DNA from: Micrococcaceae bacterium
GTDB lineage: Bacteria > Actinomycetota > Actinomycetes > Actinomycetales > Micrococcaceae
Length of the DNA: 54,875 bases
Assembly: GCA_030452125.1 (NCBI GenBank)
Contig: JAKDMV010000004.1
Coordinates: 1-54,875 of the forward strand
Reading direction: 5' to 3'
In this document: piece by piece, positions 8,116-16,795 of the stretch
Layout: the number at the start of each line of letters is the position of its first letter
Position numbering within the stretch: position 1 is the stretch's first letter
Made by a program: the position numbers and the translations under genes
Notes under the pieces: generated by a model
What the model was told of the DNA's origin: nothing
Seen by the model: only the letters and a program-made list of their open reading frames with translations
Database searches by the model: none

Positions 8116-9684
8116 ATGAACACCCCAACCACGCCCGGCAGGGCCAACACCATCGGTGCGGTCCTGCGCCGTTCCGTGGGACGCAATCCCGGGGCGACGG
8201 CCCTGCTTTTCGAGGACCGGCGGTGGACCTACGCCGAACTCGAACTGGCCGTCCACCGCGTGGCCCACCGGTTGGTCTCCAGCGGTCTTCCCCGGGGTGC
8301 GCGGGTCGCCGCCTACGGGATGAATTCCGACGCCTATGCCGTCCTGTATCTGGCCTGTGCCGCGACCGGACTGGTGCATGTGCCGGTGAACTTCGCGCTG
8401 AAGGGCGATGAACTCGGATACCTCCTGGACGACTCCGGGGCGGGCCTGGTCGTCGCCGATCCCGCCCTGCTGCCGCTGGTGGACCAGGTGCGCAGCGCCG
8501 GCAGGGCGGCGAAGGCCACCGAGGTGTGGCCGATGCTTCCCACGCAGGACGACGGCGGGGGGTCCGTCCTGGCGACCGCGATGGACCCCGGGGCCGATTC
8601 CACGCCCGTCGAGGTGGAGGTGGCGGGAGGCGACGTCGTGCAACTGCTGTACACCTCGGGAACCACCTCCGCCCCCAAGGGCGCGATGATGACCCACGAG
8701 GCCCTGGTCGCCGAGTATGTCTCCTCGGTCATCGCCCTGGACTTCACCGCCGAGGACCGCCCCCTGGTGGCGATGCCGCTCTACCACTCGGCGGCGATGC
8801 ACGTCTTCCTGCTGCCCTATCTTTCCCTCGGAGCCACCATCCGGTTGATCGCGCGTCCGGAGATCGGGCAGATCCTGCGCCTGGTGGAGGAGGAACACAT
8901 CGGCTCGTTGTTCCTGGCGCCCACCGTATGGGTGCCCTTGAGCAACCATCCGGAGATGGAGACCCGGGACCTGTCGTCGCTGGCCAAGGCCCAGTACGGG
9001 GCCTCCATCATGCCGGTGACCGTGCTGGCGCGACTGCGCTCGCGGTATCCACGGATCGGTTTCTACAACTGCTTCGGCCAATCCGAGCTGGGCCCGCTAT
9101 GCACCGTCCTGCGCCCCGAGGACCACGAGGCCCGGCCCGCCTCCTGCGGTGTGCCGGTCTACAACGTCGAGGCCCGTGTCGTGACCGCCGACGGGGAGAT
9201 CGCCGCCCCCGGCGAGCCCGGGGAGATCCAGTACAGGTCACCCCAACTGATGAGCGGCTACTGGAATAAGCAGGAGGCCACCGACGCGGCCTTCGACAAG
9301 GGATGGTTCCGTTCGGGGGACCAGGTCACCCGGGATGCGCAGGGCTACATCCAGGTCGTGGACCGGATCAAGGACGTCATCAACACCGGGGGAGTGCTCG
9401 TGCCTCCACGGGAAGTCGAGGACTGCATCTACGAACTGCCCGAAGTAGCCGAAGTCGCCGTCGTCGGGGTTGCCGATGAGCGCTGGATCGAGGCCATCAC
9501 CGCCGTCGTCGTCCTCAAGGAAGGTGCTTCCCTGACGGCCGAGGGGGTCCGCGCGCATGTGAAGGGCCGGATCGCCGATTACAAGGTGCCCAAACGGGTG
9601 GACTTCGTCGCCGAGCTGCCCCGGAACCAGTCGGGCAAACTCCTCAAACGCGAGCTGCGCGCGGAACGGAGCACCGGGCAGTGA
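8116..9684 (+). CDS. Acyl-CoA synthetase (AMP-forming, fatty-acid--CoA ligase family)
   Basis: This 522-residue ANL-superfamily enzyme adenylates a carboxylic acid and transfers it to CoA. The phosphate-binding motif is YTSGTTSAPKGAMMTHE. The A5 region is YNCFGQSELGP. The hinge/A8 region is SGDQVTRDAQGYIQVVDRIKDVI, and the C-terminal catalytic lysine lies in NQSGKLLKREL. ATG 8116 has GGGAGGA at 8101-8107; an earlier in-frame ATG at 8083 lacks one. The downstream enoyl-CoA hydratase overlaps by 4 bp, pointing to fatty-acid or aromatic-acid beta-oxidation. The chain length of the substrate cannot be read from sequence. Confidence 0.9.
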   Translation: MNTPTTPGRANTIGAVLRRSVGRNPGATALLFEDRRWTYAELELAVHRVAHRLVSSGLPRGARVAAYGMNSDAYAVLYLACAATGLVHVPVNFALKGDELGYLLDDSGAGLVVADPALLPLVDQVRSAGRAAKATEVWPMLPTQDDGGGSVLATAMDPGADSTPVEVEVAGGDVVQLLYTSGTTSAPKGAMMTHEALVAEYVSSVIALDFTAEDRPLVAMPLYHSAAMHVFLLPYLSLGATIRLIARPEIGQILRLVEEEHIGSLFLAPTVWVPLSNHPEMETRDLSSLAKAQYGASIMPVTVLARLRSRYPRIGFYNCFGQSELGPLCTVLRPEDHEARPASCGVPVYNVEARVVTADGEIAAPGEPGEIQYRSPQLMSGYWNKQEATDAAFDKGWFRSGDQVTRDAQGYIQVVDRIKDVINTGGVLVPPREVEDCIYELPEVAEVAVVGVADERWIEAITAVVVLKEGASLTAEGVRAHVKGRIADYKVPKRVDFVAELPRNQSGKLLKRELRAERSTGQ

Positions 9685-10469
9685 GCGCCGGGACTGCCGG
9701 GCCGGAGCAGCCGGTGATCGGCATCGAACGCCGTCCCGGGGTCGTGCGGCTGGTCCTGCAACGGCCGGAGGGCGGAAACGTCCTGGACCTGGCCCTGGCC
9801 CGCCAACTGCTGGCCGCCGTTCGTGCCGCCGAGGCCGACCCCGAGGTGTACGTGCTCACCCTGACCGGGACCGGACGGTTCTTCTGCGGGGGAGGGGACG
9901 TGGGGAACATGGCGGGATCCCCGCCCGCCGAACGCTCCGCCTTCATCGCCGCGTTGGCCGAGGCGGCCCACGAGTTGGCGCTGGCCCTGGTTCATTCCCG
10001 GCTCCTGGTGCTCGCCGGGGTCAACGGGGTGGCCGCGGGGGCCGGCCTGGGGCTGGTGCTCAACGCCGATTGGGTCCTGGTGGCGGAGGAAGCGACGCTG
10101 ATGGCCGCCTACGCGGGCATTGGATTCAGCCCCGACACGGGGGTCTCCTATCTGCTGCCCGCGACCGTGGGCCACCAGCGCGCCGTGGATCTGACCCTGG
10201 GCGGACGCCGGCTTGCGGGCAACGAGGCCGTCGACTGGGGGCTGGCGAACGCCTCGGCCCCCTCGGCCGTCTTCGAAGGCGAGCTCACCGTGGCCGAGGA
10301 CGGGTTCCTGCAAGGCGCCGTCCAGACCCTGGGGCCGACGAAGGCGTTGCTCCGGGCGGGGATGTCCACCGGCTACGCGGCACATCTGGCCGCGGAAACG
10401 AGAAGCATCTCGGCCCTGGCCGCGCACCCGGATTCGGTGCAGCGGGTCAACCGCTTCGCCGGTCGCTGA
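9681..10469 (+). CDS. Enoyl-CoA hydratase/isomerase family protein
   Basis: This is a crotonase-fold protein of 262 residues that probably hydrates or isomerises an acyl-CoA made by the neighbouring ligase. The oxyanion-hole segments are GRFFCGGGDVGNMAG (near residue 65) and GVNGVAAGAGLGLVLNADWVLVAEEA (near 115). The usual catalytic Glu region reads AYAGIGFSPDTGVSYLLP, which resembles isomerase or PaaG-like members more than canonical hydratase. It begins at GTG 9681 in a GTGA overlap with the ligase stop codon, so the two are translationally coupled. Confidence 0.87.
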   Translation: MSAGTAGPEQPVIGIERRPGVVRLVLQRPEGGNVLDLALARQLLAAVRAAEADPEVYVLTLTGTGRFFCGGGDVGNMAGSPPAERSAFIAALAEAAHELALALVHSRLLVLAGVNGVAAGAGLGLVLNADWVLVAEEATLMAAYAGIGFSPDTGVSYLLPATVGHQRAVDLTLGGRRLAGNEAVDWGLANASAPSAVFEGELTVAEDGFLQGAVQTLGPTKALLRAGMSTGYAAHLAAETRSISALAAHPDSVQRVNRFAGR

Positions 10470-10497
10470 AGGACAGGGGAAAGCCGGGCCGGATGGC

Positions 10498-10503
10498 TAG
10501 GCT
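10498..10503 (+). promoter_or_regulatory. -10 box (TAGGCT) for glutathione peroxidase
   Basis: TAGGCT lies 31 nt before ATG 10535. A start near 10510 would leave a short leader containing GAGAGGA. Confidence 0.45.
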
Positions 10504-10534
10504 GAAGGCAGGAACCCCTGAGCGAGAGGACATC

Positions 10535-11029
10535 ATGAGCACGCCCGATTCGACCCTGCAGGATGTGGCCATCACCTTCAACGACGGAACGACGTCGACC
10601 TTCGGGGAGGCGTTCGCCGGCCGGCCGGTCCTGGTGGTCAACGTCGCTTCCAAATGCGGATTCACCCCGCAGTATGAGGGTCTCGAGAAGCTGTATGCGA
10701 CGCATCGGGACCAGGGCCTGGTGGTGCTGGGGGTGCCCAGCAACCAGTTCATGGGCCAGGAGCCGGGAACGGATGCGCAGATCGAGGAGTTCTGCCAGCT
10801 CAACTACGGGGTGACCTTCCCGTTGGCCACGAAGACCAACGTCAACGGCCCCGACGCCCACCCGCTCTACCGCGAGCTCACCGCCTACCCCACCGGAGAG
10901 GTCCAGGACATCGGCTGGAACTTCGAGAAGTTCCTCGTCGGGGCCGATGGCCGGATCCTGGGCCGGTTCGCGTCCAGTGTCGAGCCGCTCTCCGACGAGC
11001 TCGTCGGGGCGGTGCGGGCGGCCCTGTAG
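10535..11029 (+). CDS. Glutathione peroxidase family protein (Cys type, thiol peroxidase)
   Basis: This 164-residue thioredoxin-fold peroxidase reduces hydroperoxides. The peroxidatic residue is Cys41 in NVASKCGFTPQYEGLEKLY, not selenocysteine. The Gln of PSNQFMGQEPG and the Trp/Asn of GWNFEKFLV complete the family's catalytic tetrad. Bacterial Cys-type members usually use thioredoxin, or mycothiol-linked systems in actinobacteria, rather than glutathione. ATG 10535 follows GAGAGGA. It is probably a single-gene unit. Confidence 0.92.
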   Translation: MSTPDSTLQDVAITFNDGTTSTFGEAFAGRPVLVVNVASKCGFTPQYEGLEKLYATHRDQGLVVLGVPSNQFMGQEPGTDAQIEEFCQLNYGVTFPLATKTNVNGPDAHPLYRELTAYPTGEVQDIGWNFEKFLVGADGRILGRFASSVEPLSDELVGAVRAAL

Positions 11030-11046
11030 CGCTCGCCGTAGAGGCT

Positions 11047-11082
11047 GACGAGGCGGGGTGAAACTGCTTCATAAGCCTCGTC
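11047..11082 (+). terminator. Weak hairpin after glutathione peroxidase
   Basis: GACGAGGC (11047-11054) pairs with GCCTCGTC (11075-11082) across a 20-nt loop, 18 nt after the stop codon. There is no T-tract. Confidence 0.3.
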
Positions 11083-11246
11083 CCACGGGGTGTTCCCGGG
11101 CAAAAGACACGGAAACCATGCTGCTGACCGCTGTGAGGAGCCGGGGGCGGCGCAATATCGCATCATGGGTTAAAGGTCTTGCCAAGGGGCCAAGCATCCA
11201 TATCATCGTTCCATAGCAGTGTGATGCGCGATGAGAGGCGATGGTC

Positions 11247-11729
11247 ATGGCAGCAACCGTGGATCCGGGCAGATATACAGCGGCCCCCGATCAGGAGCAC
11301 GTGACCGTGTTCCTGATCGGGATGCGGGCCAACAGATGGTGGAAGCTGGCCTCGGTGCTCCCGACCGTGGCCGCCATGCCACGGATGTTGGCTCATCTGG
11401 CGAAAGATCCTGAAACCGGTCTGCTGGGCTACCACCAATGGCTGGGTCGGACCACGATTCTGCTGAGTTATTGGCGCAGCCCGGAGGACTTGCAGCGCTT
11501 TGCCTCCGCCCAGGATGCTCCGCATCTGGGGGCCTGGCGCCAGTTCACGAAGAAGTCGGCAGGCAGCGGCGACGTGGGCATCTGGCACGAGACCTACCAG
11601 ATGAGGGTCACCGACCAAGAGACGGTCTACACCGATATGCCGGCGTTCGGACTCGGGGCCGCCACGCGACGTGTGCCCATCGGGCGGGGTACGCACACCG
11701 CGCGCCAGCGACTGGGACGCGAGGGCTAG
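11247..11729 (+). CDS. DUF4188-family protein
   Basis: This 160-residue protein has the DUF4188 pattern: VTVFLIGMRANRWWKLASVLPTVAAMPRMLAHLAKDPE near the start, then LGYHQWLGRTTILLSYWRSPEDLQRFA and a C-terminal GIWHETYQM. The fold family resembles dimeric alpha/beta-barrel monooxygenases, but no substrate is known to me. ATG 11247 is favoured because GAGAGG at 11233-11238 is 8 nt away; ATG 11241 is only 2 nt from it. The last 25 residues are Arg-rich and probably disordered. Confidence 0.75.
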   Translation: MAATVDPGRYTAAPDQEHVTVFLIGMRANRWWKLASVLPTVAAMPRMLAHLAKDPETGLLGYHQWLGRTTILLSYWRSPEDLQRFASAQDAPHLGAWRQFTKKSAGSGDVGIWHETYQMRVTDQETVYTDMPAFGLGAATRRVPIGRGTHTARQRLGREG

Positions 11730-11897
11730 AACTGGATTGATCGACTGGGCTTGGGCGGTCAGGTCTCAGGGGTTGGAGCGCGAGAGGGCATCGCGCGCTC
11801 GGTGGCCTGCCCAGGGGGTAATTCCTCGTCGGCGCATTCGGTGCAGGCACCGCAACGGGGCAGGAAGACCATGAACATGCGCCGCCCGATGGCCGGA

Positions 11898-12914
11898 TCA
11901 CAGCCCCGGATAGTGCCGGGCGGCGGTTTCCGGATGAGCGCGCAACCACCCCTTGAGGACGTTGGCGCCGTAGGAGGAGAGCATCGGATTGGTCGGATCG
12001 TCGGAGACGCCACGGGCCTGGGCCGCCAGCTCCGGTGGCAGCGGGACCGTATCGATGACCGAATCCAGCCGCGGGGACCAGAAGAAGGGTACCGAATAGC
12101 GGTCGACGCCGGCCGGTGGTGCCGTCACGCGGTGGATGGTGGCCATCAGGTAACCGTTGGTGGCGACCTCGAGCATCTCCCCGAGGTTGACCACCAGAGC
12201 CCCGGGGATCGGCTCGACGGGAATCCAGTCCTGATGCCCGTAGGGCTGGACCTCCAGCCCGCCGACCTGGTCCTGGAGCAGCAGGGTCACGAAACCGTAA
12301 TCGGCGTGCAGGCCCACCCCCTGGTTGCCGGCCTCCGGGACCTGGCCGCCGACGTAGTGGACCAGTTTGCCCATCCAGGCCGGGTCGTGCCGGAACGGGG
12401 CCTCGAAATGGTCCTCGGGCAGACCCAGTGATACGGCGATCGCCGCGAGGAGTTCGGTCCCGACCCGTGACATCAGCTCGGCCCAGGCCATGGCCACGCG
12501 CTCGAGTTCGGGGAAGGACGCGGGCCATTGGTTGGGGCCCTGCAGGTTCAGGTAGGGGCGGTCCTGCGGGTAGCCCTCCAGCGCCTCCCGGTCCGGGCCG
12601 TAGTCGATCTGTTCCCGGGAGTCGGCCCGGCCCCGGGTCATTTCCTTGCCCAGCCGGGTGTAGCCACGGAACTGGGCCGAGGTGCGGTTGTCCAGCTCCA
12701 ACCGTTCGGCCAGGGGCAGGGCGAAGAAGGCCTCCATGGTCTGCAGGAGTTCCTGCGCCTGGCCTTCGGCGGCGCCGAAACCGGTGAGTTGGAAGAAGCC
12801 GACCTGATGGCTCGCCGCACGCAGGGCGTCGATGAATTCGGGGTTGAAGCAGCCGTCGGCCCGACGGGCCGTGGAGAAATCAAGAACGGGCACTGAGGTT
12901 CGCACAAGGTTCAT
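11898..12914 (-). CDS. 2-oxoglutarate/Fe(II)-dependent dioxygenase, isopenicillin N synthase-like
   Basis: This 338-residue protein has the DIOX_N domain followed by the double-stranded beta-helix 2OG-FeII_Oxy domain. The iron ligands are visible as GLHADYGFVTLL (HxD) and TIHRVT (distal His); the co-substrate Arg is in DRYSVPFFWSP (RxS). The substrate is unknown. ATG 12914 is chosen because TAACGT lies 7 nt upstream with no Shine-Dalgarno, which fits a leaderless transcript; the frame stays open upstream through the opposite gene. It is divergent from the VapB-like gene. Confidence 0.88.
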   Translation of the reverse strand: MNLVRTSVPVLDFSTARRADGCFNPEFIDALRAASHQVGFFQLTGFGAAEGQAQELLQTMEAFFALPLAERLELDNRTSAQFRGYTRLGKEMTRGRADSREQIDYGPDREALEGYPQDRPYLNLQGPNQWPASFPELERVAMAWAELMSRVGTELLAAIAVSLGLPEDHFEAPFRHDPAWMGKLVHYVGGQVPEAGNQGVGLHADYGFVTLLLQDQVGGLEVQPYGHQDWIPVEPIPGALVVNLGEMLEVATNGYLMATIHRVTAPPAGVDRYSVPFFWSPRLDSVIDTVPLPPELAAQARGVSDDPTNPMLSSYGANVLKGWLRAHPETAARHYPGL

Positions 12915-12921
12915 GGCCGTA

Positions 12922-12927
12922 ACGTTA
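12922..12927 (-). promoter_or_regulatory. -10 box (TAACGT) of the dioxygenase, leaderless geometry
   Basis: On the minus strand TAACGT ends 7 nt before ATG 12914, so transcription would begin at or next to the start codon. It is embedded in the palindrome TAACGTTA (12920-12927). Confidence 0.5.
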
Positions 12928-13049
12928 GGGCGCGGCGGCCCCGCGACGACAGCAACGGTTACGCCGGGTTCCGTCATATTGCCCCGGATGTCGGAACCCT
13001 TGACAGGTCTCCCCGGCAGGTCGTCGCTCCACATCGGGCTGGCGTTCCC

Positions 13050-13055
13050 TAAGCT
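13050..13055 (+). promoter_or_regulatory. -10 box (TAAGCT) of the VapB-like gene, leaderless geometry
   Basis: TAAGCT is followed by 6 nt and then GTG 13062. There is no ribosome site, so the mRNA probably starts at the GTG. Confidence 0.6.
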
Positions 13056-13061
13056 GGAACA

Positions 13062-13361
13062 GTGATCTTCAAAGCAGTCGGCGAATCCCGCCCGTACCCC
13101 GACCACGACCTTGTCACTCCCAAGGACTGGGCCGTCGTCGCCCCCCGTCAGGTACGCCTCGATGAATTGGTGACCACCAAGGCGACCCTGGACCTGGCAG
13201 CGCTGTTGGCGGAGGACTCCACGTTCTTCGGTGACCTCTTCCCCCACGTGGTGCAGTGGCAGGGCACCATGTATCTGGAGGACGGGCTGCACCGGGCCGT
13301 GCGGACCGCCCTGCACCAGCGTTCGGTCATGCACGCCCGCGTCCTGATCCTGGATTCGTGA
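13062..13361 (+). CDS. Conserved actinobacterial protein, VapB-antitoxin-like
   Basis: This 99-residue protein belongs to a short family common in Micrococcales, with the hallmark segments RPYPDH, PRQVRLDELVTTK, LDLAALLAEDSTFFGDLFPHVVQW and a C-terminal HARVLILDS. As I recall, members are sometimes annotated as VapB-family antitoxins, but no PIN-domain toxin gene lies beside it, so a toxin-antitoxin role is doubtful. It starts at GTG 13062 directly after a -10 box. The LytR_C gene begins 4 nt after its stop, so they form an operon. Confidence 0.7.
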   Translation: MIFKAVGESRPYPDHDLVTPKDWAVVAPRQVRLDELVTTKATLDLAALLAEDSTFFGDLFPHVVQWQGTMYLEDGLHRAVRTALHQRSVMHARVLILDS

Positions 13362-13365
13362 TCCC

Positions 13366-14109
13366 ATGAGCGATGAACGAGACCCGACCGACTGGCATGG
13401 CCAACGGATCGTCACCGAGGAGGACCTGGACGAGGGGTTCTCCGATCACGACCCCGAACGCGTGGAGAACCCGCGCTACTACCGGCGCCGGCTGCTGCAC
13501 GGGATGGTGCTGGGCCTGCTGGTCGCGCTGGTGATCGCCGCGCTCGTGCTCGCCTACCTGGTCAAGACCGGGCAGGTGGTCATCCCCGCCCTGGAACCGG
13601 CGCCGACGCCCACGGCGACGGCGCAGGCGGAGGATCCGGCCGCCGCCGTCTGCCCGCAGGAGGAACTGGAGTACGCGAAGCCGAAGGACGTCACCGTCAA
13701 CGTCTACAACGCCACCACCAGCGCCGGGCTGGCCGCGGCCACGGCCGAATCGCTGAAGAAGCACGGTTTCACGATCGGGAAGGTGGCCAATGCGAAGTTG
13801 AAGAACGCCGACATCGTGGGCACCGTGGTCTCCGGGACGAAGGGCCGGGCCAACGCCCTGACCGTCCAACGCCATATCAAGGGCACCGAATACGTGAAGA
13901 AGCCCAAGCGCAGCGCCGACACCATCGATTTCGTCATCGGCAAGAAGTACAAGGCCGGGTCGATCGTCCCGAAGAAGAAGGTGGATACCTCCGACGGCCA
14001 GCTCAGCTGCCCGATCGCGGTGAAGGAAGCCCGCAAGAAGGCCAAGGAATCCGCGGCGGCCTCCGGGAAGGCGGACCCCTCACCGGCGAAGGATCAGGAC
14101 GGGAAGTAA
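13366..14109 (+). CDS. LytR C-terminal domain membrane protein
   Basis: This 247-residue protein has an acidic cytoplasmic N-terminus, one transmembrane helix (about residues 45-68, MVLGLLVALVIAALVLAYLV), a Pro/Ala linker, and an extracellular LytR_C domain (about 105-175, VTVNVYNATTSAGLAAATAESLKKHGF). The tail is Lys/Ala-rich. LytR_C domains accompany LytR-CpsA-Psr cell-wall ligases, but this protein has no catalytic domain of its own. It is co-transcribed with the VapB-like gene 4 nt upstream. Confidence 0.85.
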   Translation: MSDERDPTDWHGQRIVTEEDLDEGFSDHDPERVENPRYYRRRLLHGMVLGLLVALVIAALVLAYLVKTGQVVIPALEPAPTPTATAQAEDPAAAVCPQEELEYAKPKDVTVNVYNATTSAGLAAATAESLKKHGFTIGKVANAKLKNADIVGTVVSGTKGRANALTVQRHIKGTEYVKKPKRSADTIDFVIGKKYKAGSIVPKKKVDTSDGQLSCPIAVKEARKKAKESAAASGKADPSPAKDQDGK

Positions 14110-14136
14110 CCCGGGACGGCGGCGGGTGGGCCGCTG

Positions 14137-14868
14137 CTAGTCGCAGCCCTCGGGGCCGCAGGCGGGGGCCTGGGTGCCGGAGGCCGGGTCCTGTCCGGCG
14201 TTGACCATGGATAGCGGGGAGACCTCACCCCAGGCGGTGGTCAGGGCCTCGGCGAACACCTCGGGTGGCTGGGCCCCGGAGATTCCGTACTTCATGTCCA
14301 GGACGAAGAACGGCACCCCGGTCACCCCCAGGGCGCGGGCCTGGGCGATGTCGGCCTCGACCTCGGCGGTGTACCGATCCGATTCCAGGACCGCCACGAC
14401 GTCGTCCTCGGCCAGTCCGGCGTCGGTGCCGATCCGGCGCAGCACCGTGGTGTCCCCGGTGTCCAGGCCCTTTTCGAACTGGGCGGAGAGCAGCGCCTCC
14501 TTGACCTCGCCGGCCAGGCCATGCGCCTCGGCCAGATGCAGCAGGCGGTGGGCGGTGAAGGAATTGGCGACCTTGAGGTTGCCGAAATCGTAGTGCAGCC
14601 CCTCGTCGGCGGCCTGGCCGGTGACGTGTTCGAGCATCTGCTTCACCTGCGCCGGGTCCATGCCCTTCTTCTGCGAAAGATACTCGAATTCGGTGCCGTC
14701 GTAGTGGGCCGGCAGCGAGGGATCGAGCTGGTAGCTGTGCCAGGTCACGTCCACCTGGTCACGGAAGGAAAGGGTGGCCAGGGCCGCTTCGAAACGACGT
14801 TTGCCGATGAAGCACCAGGGGCAGGAGATGTCGGACCAGATATCGACGGAAAGGCGCGGAGAAGTCAT
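14137..14868 (-). CDS. DsbA-family oxidoreductase (FrnE-like)
   Basis: This 243-residue cytoplasmic protein has a thioredoxin fold with a helical insertion. The redox motif CPWC appears in IWSDISCPWCFIGKRRFE (residues about 16-19). The cis-Pro region is GVTGVPFFVLD. It lacks a signal peptide, as do FrnE-like proteins linked to polyketide biosynthesis and oxidative stress. A Cys pair at the extreme C-terminus (ACGPEGCD) may be a second redox site or a metal site. ATG 14868 has GGAGG about 11 nt upstream. Confidence 0.9.
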   Translation of the reverse strand: MTSPRLSVDIWSDISCPWCFIGKRRFEAALATLSFRDQVDVTWHSYQLDPSLPAHYDGTEFEYLSQKKGMDPAQVKQMLEHVTGQAADEGLHYDFGNLKVANSFTAHRLLHLAEAHGLAGEVKEALLSAQFEKGLDTGDTTVLRRIGTDAGLAEDDVVAVLESDRYTAEVEADIAQARALGVTGVPFFVLDMKYGISGAQPPEVFAEALTTAWGEVSPLSMVNAGQDPASGTQAPACGPEGCD

Positions 14869-14920
14869 GGATGCTTCAACCTCCCCGCGCCGAGGACTAT
14901 TCCCGTCCGGTGTCCGGGGG

Positions 14921-15994
14921 CTAGTTCTGCCAGAACGGGTAGTCGATGTACCCGGTGGGCCCCTCGGTGTAGAAGGTCGCCTGGTTCGGTTCGTTCAGCG
15001 GCAGGTCCTCACGCCAGCGCCGCACCAGATCCGGGTTGGCGATGGCGGGCCGCCCGACGACGACCGCCTCACCCCAGCCGCTGGAGGTCAGCTCCCGGGC
15101 GTCCTCGACGGTGGTGATCTCGGCGAACCCCGAATTCAACAGCACGGGGCCGCCGAAACGCGAGCGCAGATCCTGGGCCAGTTCCCCGGTCGGCTGCCGG
15201 TGCAGGATGCTCAGCGCCGATAATCCCAGCGGGGCGATCCCGTCGATGAGCGCACCGTAGGTGGCCGCGACGTCGTCGCGGTCCTCCTCCAGGGTGCTTT
15301 GGACATTGTGTTCGGGGGAGATCCGCAGGCTGGTGCGGCCGGAACCGATGGCCGCGGCCACCGCGGTGGCCACCTCGATGACCAGGCGGGCCCGGTTTCC
15401 CGGGGACCCGCCGTAGGCATCGGTGCGTGTATTCGTCGAGGAGGCCAGGAACTCATGGAGCAGGTAGCCGTTGGCGCCATGGAGTTCCACCCCGTCGAAG
15501 CCGGCGGCGATCGCATTGGTCGAGGCCCGGACGAACTCCTCCACGATGCCAGCCAGCTCGGAGGTCTCCAGGGCGCGGGGGACCGGGTAGGGGTGCTTGC
15601 CGGTGTAGGTGCGGGTGCTTCCCTCGACGGCGATCGCACTGGGGGCGACGACCTCCTGGACCCCGGTGATCTCCGGGTGGGTGACCCGGCCGGCATGCAT
15701 GACCTGGGCGATGATCAGCCCGCCCTCGGCATGGACGGCGTCGGTGACGCGTTTCCACCCGGCGACCTGCTCCTCGGTGGCCAGTCCGGGCTGGCGCACG
15801 AATCCCTGGCCCGTCTGGCTGGGATAGGTTCCCTCGCTGACGATCAGCCCCATCGAAGCCCGTTGGCGGTAGTACTCCACGACGTCGTCGTTGGGCACCC
15901 CGTCAACGCGGGACCGTGATCGGGTCAGCGGGGCCATGACCAGCCGGTTGGGCAGGTCGAGGTCGCCGAGGGTGAGCGGGGCAAACAGATCCAT
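14921..15994 (-). CDS. Alkene reductase, Old Yellow Enzyme family (NemA-like)
   Basis: This 357-residue FMN-dependent TIM-barrel enzyme uses NAD(P)H to reduce activated C=C bonds, nitro-esters and similar electrophiles. Key segments are NRLVMAPLTRSRS (FMN binding), DGVELHGANGYLLHEFL, NTRTDAYGGSPGNRARL, SLRISPE and a C-terminal GYIDYPF. ATG 15994 follows AGGAG by 8 nt. It is probably a detoxifying enzyme, and its physiological substrate is unknown. Confidence 0.93.
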   Translation of the reverse strand: MDLFAPLTLGDLDLPNRLVMAPLTRSRSRVDGVPNDDVVEYYRQRASMGLIVSEGTYPSQTGQGFVRQPGLATEEQVAGWKRVTDAVHAEGGLIIAQVMHAGRVTHPEITGVQEVVAPSAIAVEGSTRTYTGKHPYPVPRALETSELAGIVEEFVRASTNAIAAGFDGVELHGANGYLLHEFLASSTNTRTDAYGGSPGNRARLVIEVATAVAAAIGSGRTSLRISPEHNVQSTLEEDRDDVAATYGALIDGIAPLGLSALSILHRQPTGELAQDLRSRFGGPVLLNSGFAEITTVEDARELTSSGWGEAVVVGRPAIANPDLVRRWREDLPLNEPNQATFYTEGPTGYIDYPFWQN

Positions 15995-16072
15995 GGAAAG
16001 GCTCCTGTGGTCGGGGATGCCTGGTGCAACACCGACCGGCGCCCGGGGTATTCCCCGGCGCCGGCCCGCAGC

Positions 16073-16759
16073 TCAATCCCGGCTGTGGACCCCACCGCGG
16101 ATCCAGGGGCCGACCAGGTCCAGCCCGGCCTGGTGGCGGAGGGGGCCATAGACGCTGAACTGCCCGTAGGTGGGGTGGTTGACGTCCAGCCGTTCGAGGT
16201 CGTCCTGCGGTGCCGATTCATCACCGCCGGCCAGGCCCAGGGCGCGCACGATCTTATCGGGGGTCCCGGTGGAGCCGGCGACGGCGACGCCGCCGACCAT
16301 CCAGGCCTCGCCGAGGGCCGAATGGCGGGCGGGACCGCGGACGACGAAGACCCCGGCCTCCGGGGTCTTGACCAGGGCCTGGACGGGGAGTTCCTCGCGC
16401 AACGCAGCGCAGGCGAGCTTCACGGCGGGAAGATCACGTTTGGCATTCGGGGGCAGGTCGTCCAGCGAGGCCGGGGCCGAGAGCTCGGGGGCCTCCGCCG
16501 TGGCCGGGAGGACCCCGCCGAGGAAGCGTTGAACGAAGTCGTGCTCGCCGATGACGGGGATGCCGTAGTCGCGGGCCTTGCGCGACTTGGTTGAATCCAC
16601 GTCGGGGTCCCCGGCCACCAGCAGGGCGGTCTTCTTCGAGACCCCGGGACCCACGAGGTAGCCGGCGTCCGTGACTGCCTGGGCGAGATCGTTCTTATCG
16701 AGTGCTTCCAGGGAGGTGAAGACGACCTGGTCGCCGGGCTTGAGCGTGATGTTCTCCAT
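16073..16759 (-). CDS. Stand-alone BRCT-domain protein
   Basis: The N-terminal 85 residues form a BRCT domain: VVFTSLEALDKNDLAQAVTDAGYLVGPGVSKKTALLVAGDPD then KSRKARDYGIPVIGEHDFVQRFL. That pattern is like the BRCT tail of DNA polymerase III epsilon or NAD-dependent ligase, yet no exonuclease or ligase domain is attached. The remaining 140 residues hold no motif I recognise, apart from a conserved-looking VFVVRGPARHSALGEAWMVGG. The role is unknown; DNA-repair scaffolding is an inference. TACTCT lies 8 nt before ATG 16759, and there is no good ribosome site. Confidence 0.75.
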   Translation of the reverse strand: MENITLKPGDQVVFTSLEALDKNDLAQAVTDAGYLVGPGVSKKTALLVAGDPDVDSTKSRKARDYGIPVIGEHDFVQRFLGGVLPATAEAPELSAPASLDDLPPNAKRDLPAVKLACAALREELPVQALVKTPEAGVFVVRGPARHSALGEAWMVGGVAVAGSTGTPDKIVRALGLAGGDESAPQDDLERLDVNHPTYGQFSVYGPLRHQAGLDLVGPWIRGGVHSRD

Positions 16760-16795
16760 GGTTCCCCAGAGTACCGGGCGGGGACCGTCGAGGGG

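Noticed and set aside
11759..11878. A possible 39-residue Cys-rich protein on the minus strand (FLPRCGACTEC) after the dioxygenase gene
   Set aside because: Too short, no ribosome site, and the sequence around it looks like ordinary intergenic DNA; kept only as a note because of the three Cys.
13062..14109. A toxin-antitoxin pair at the VapB-like gene
   Set aside because: The partner gene encodes a LytR_C membrane protein and not a PIN or other toxin, so a VapBC system is not supported.
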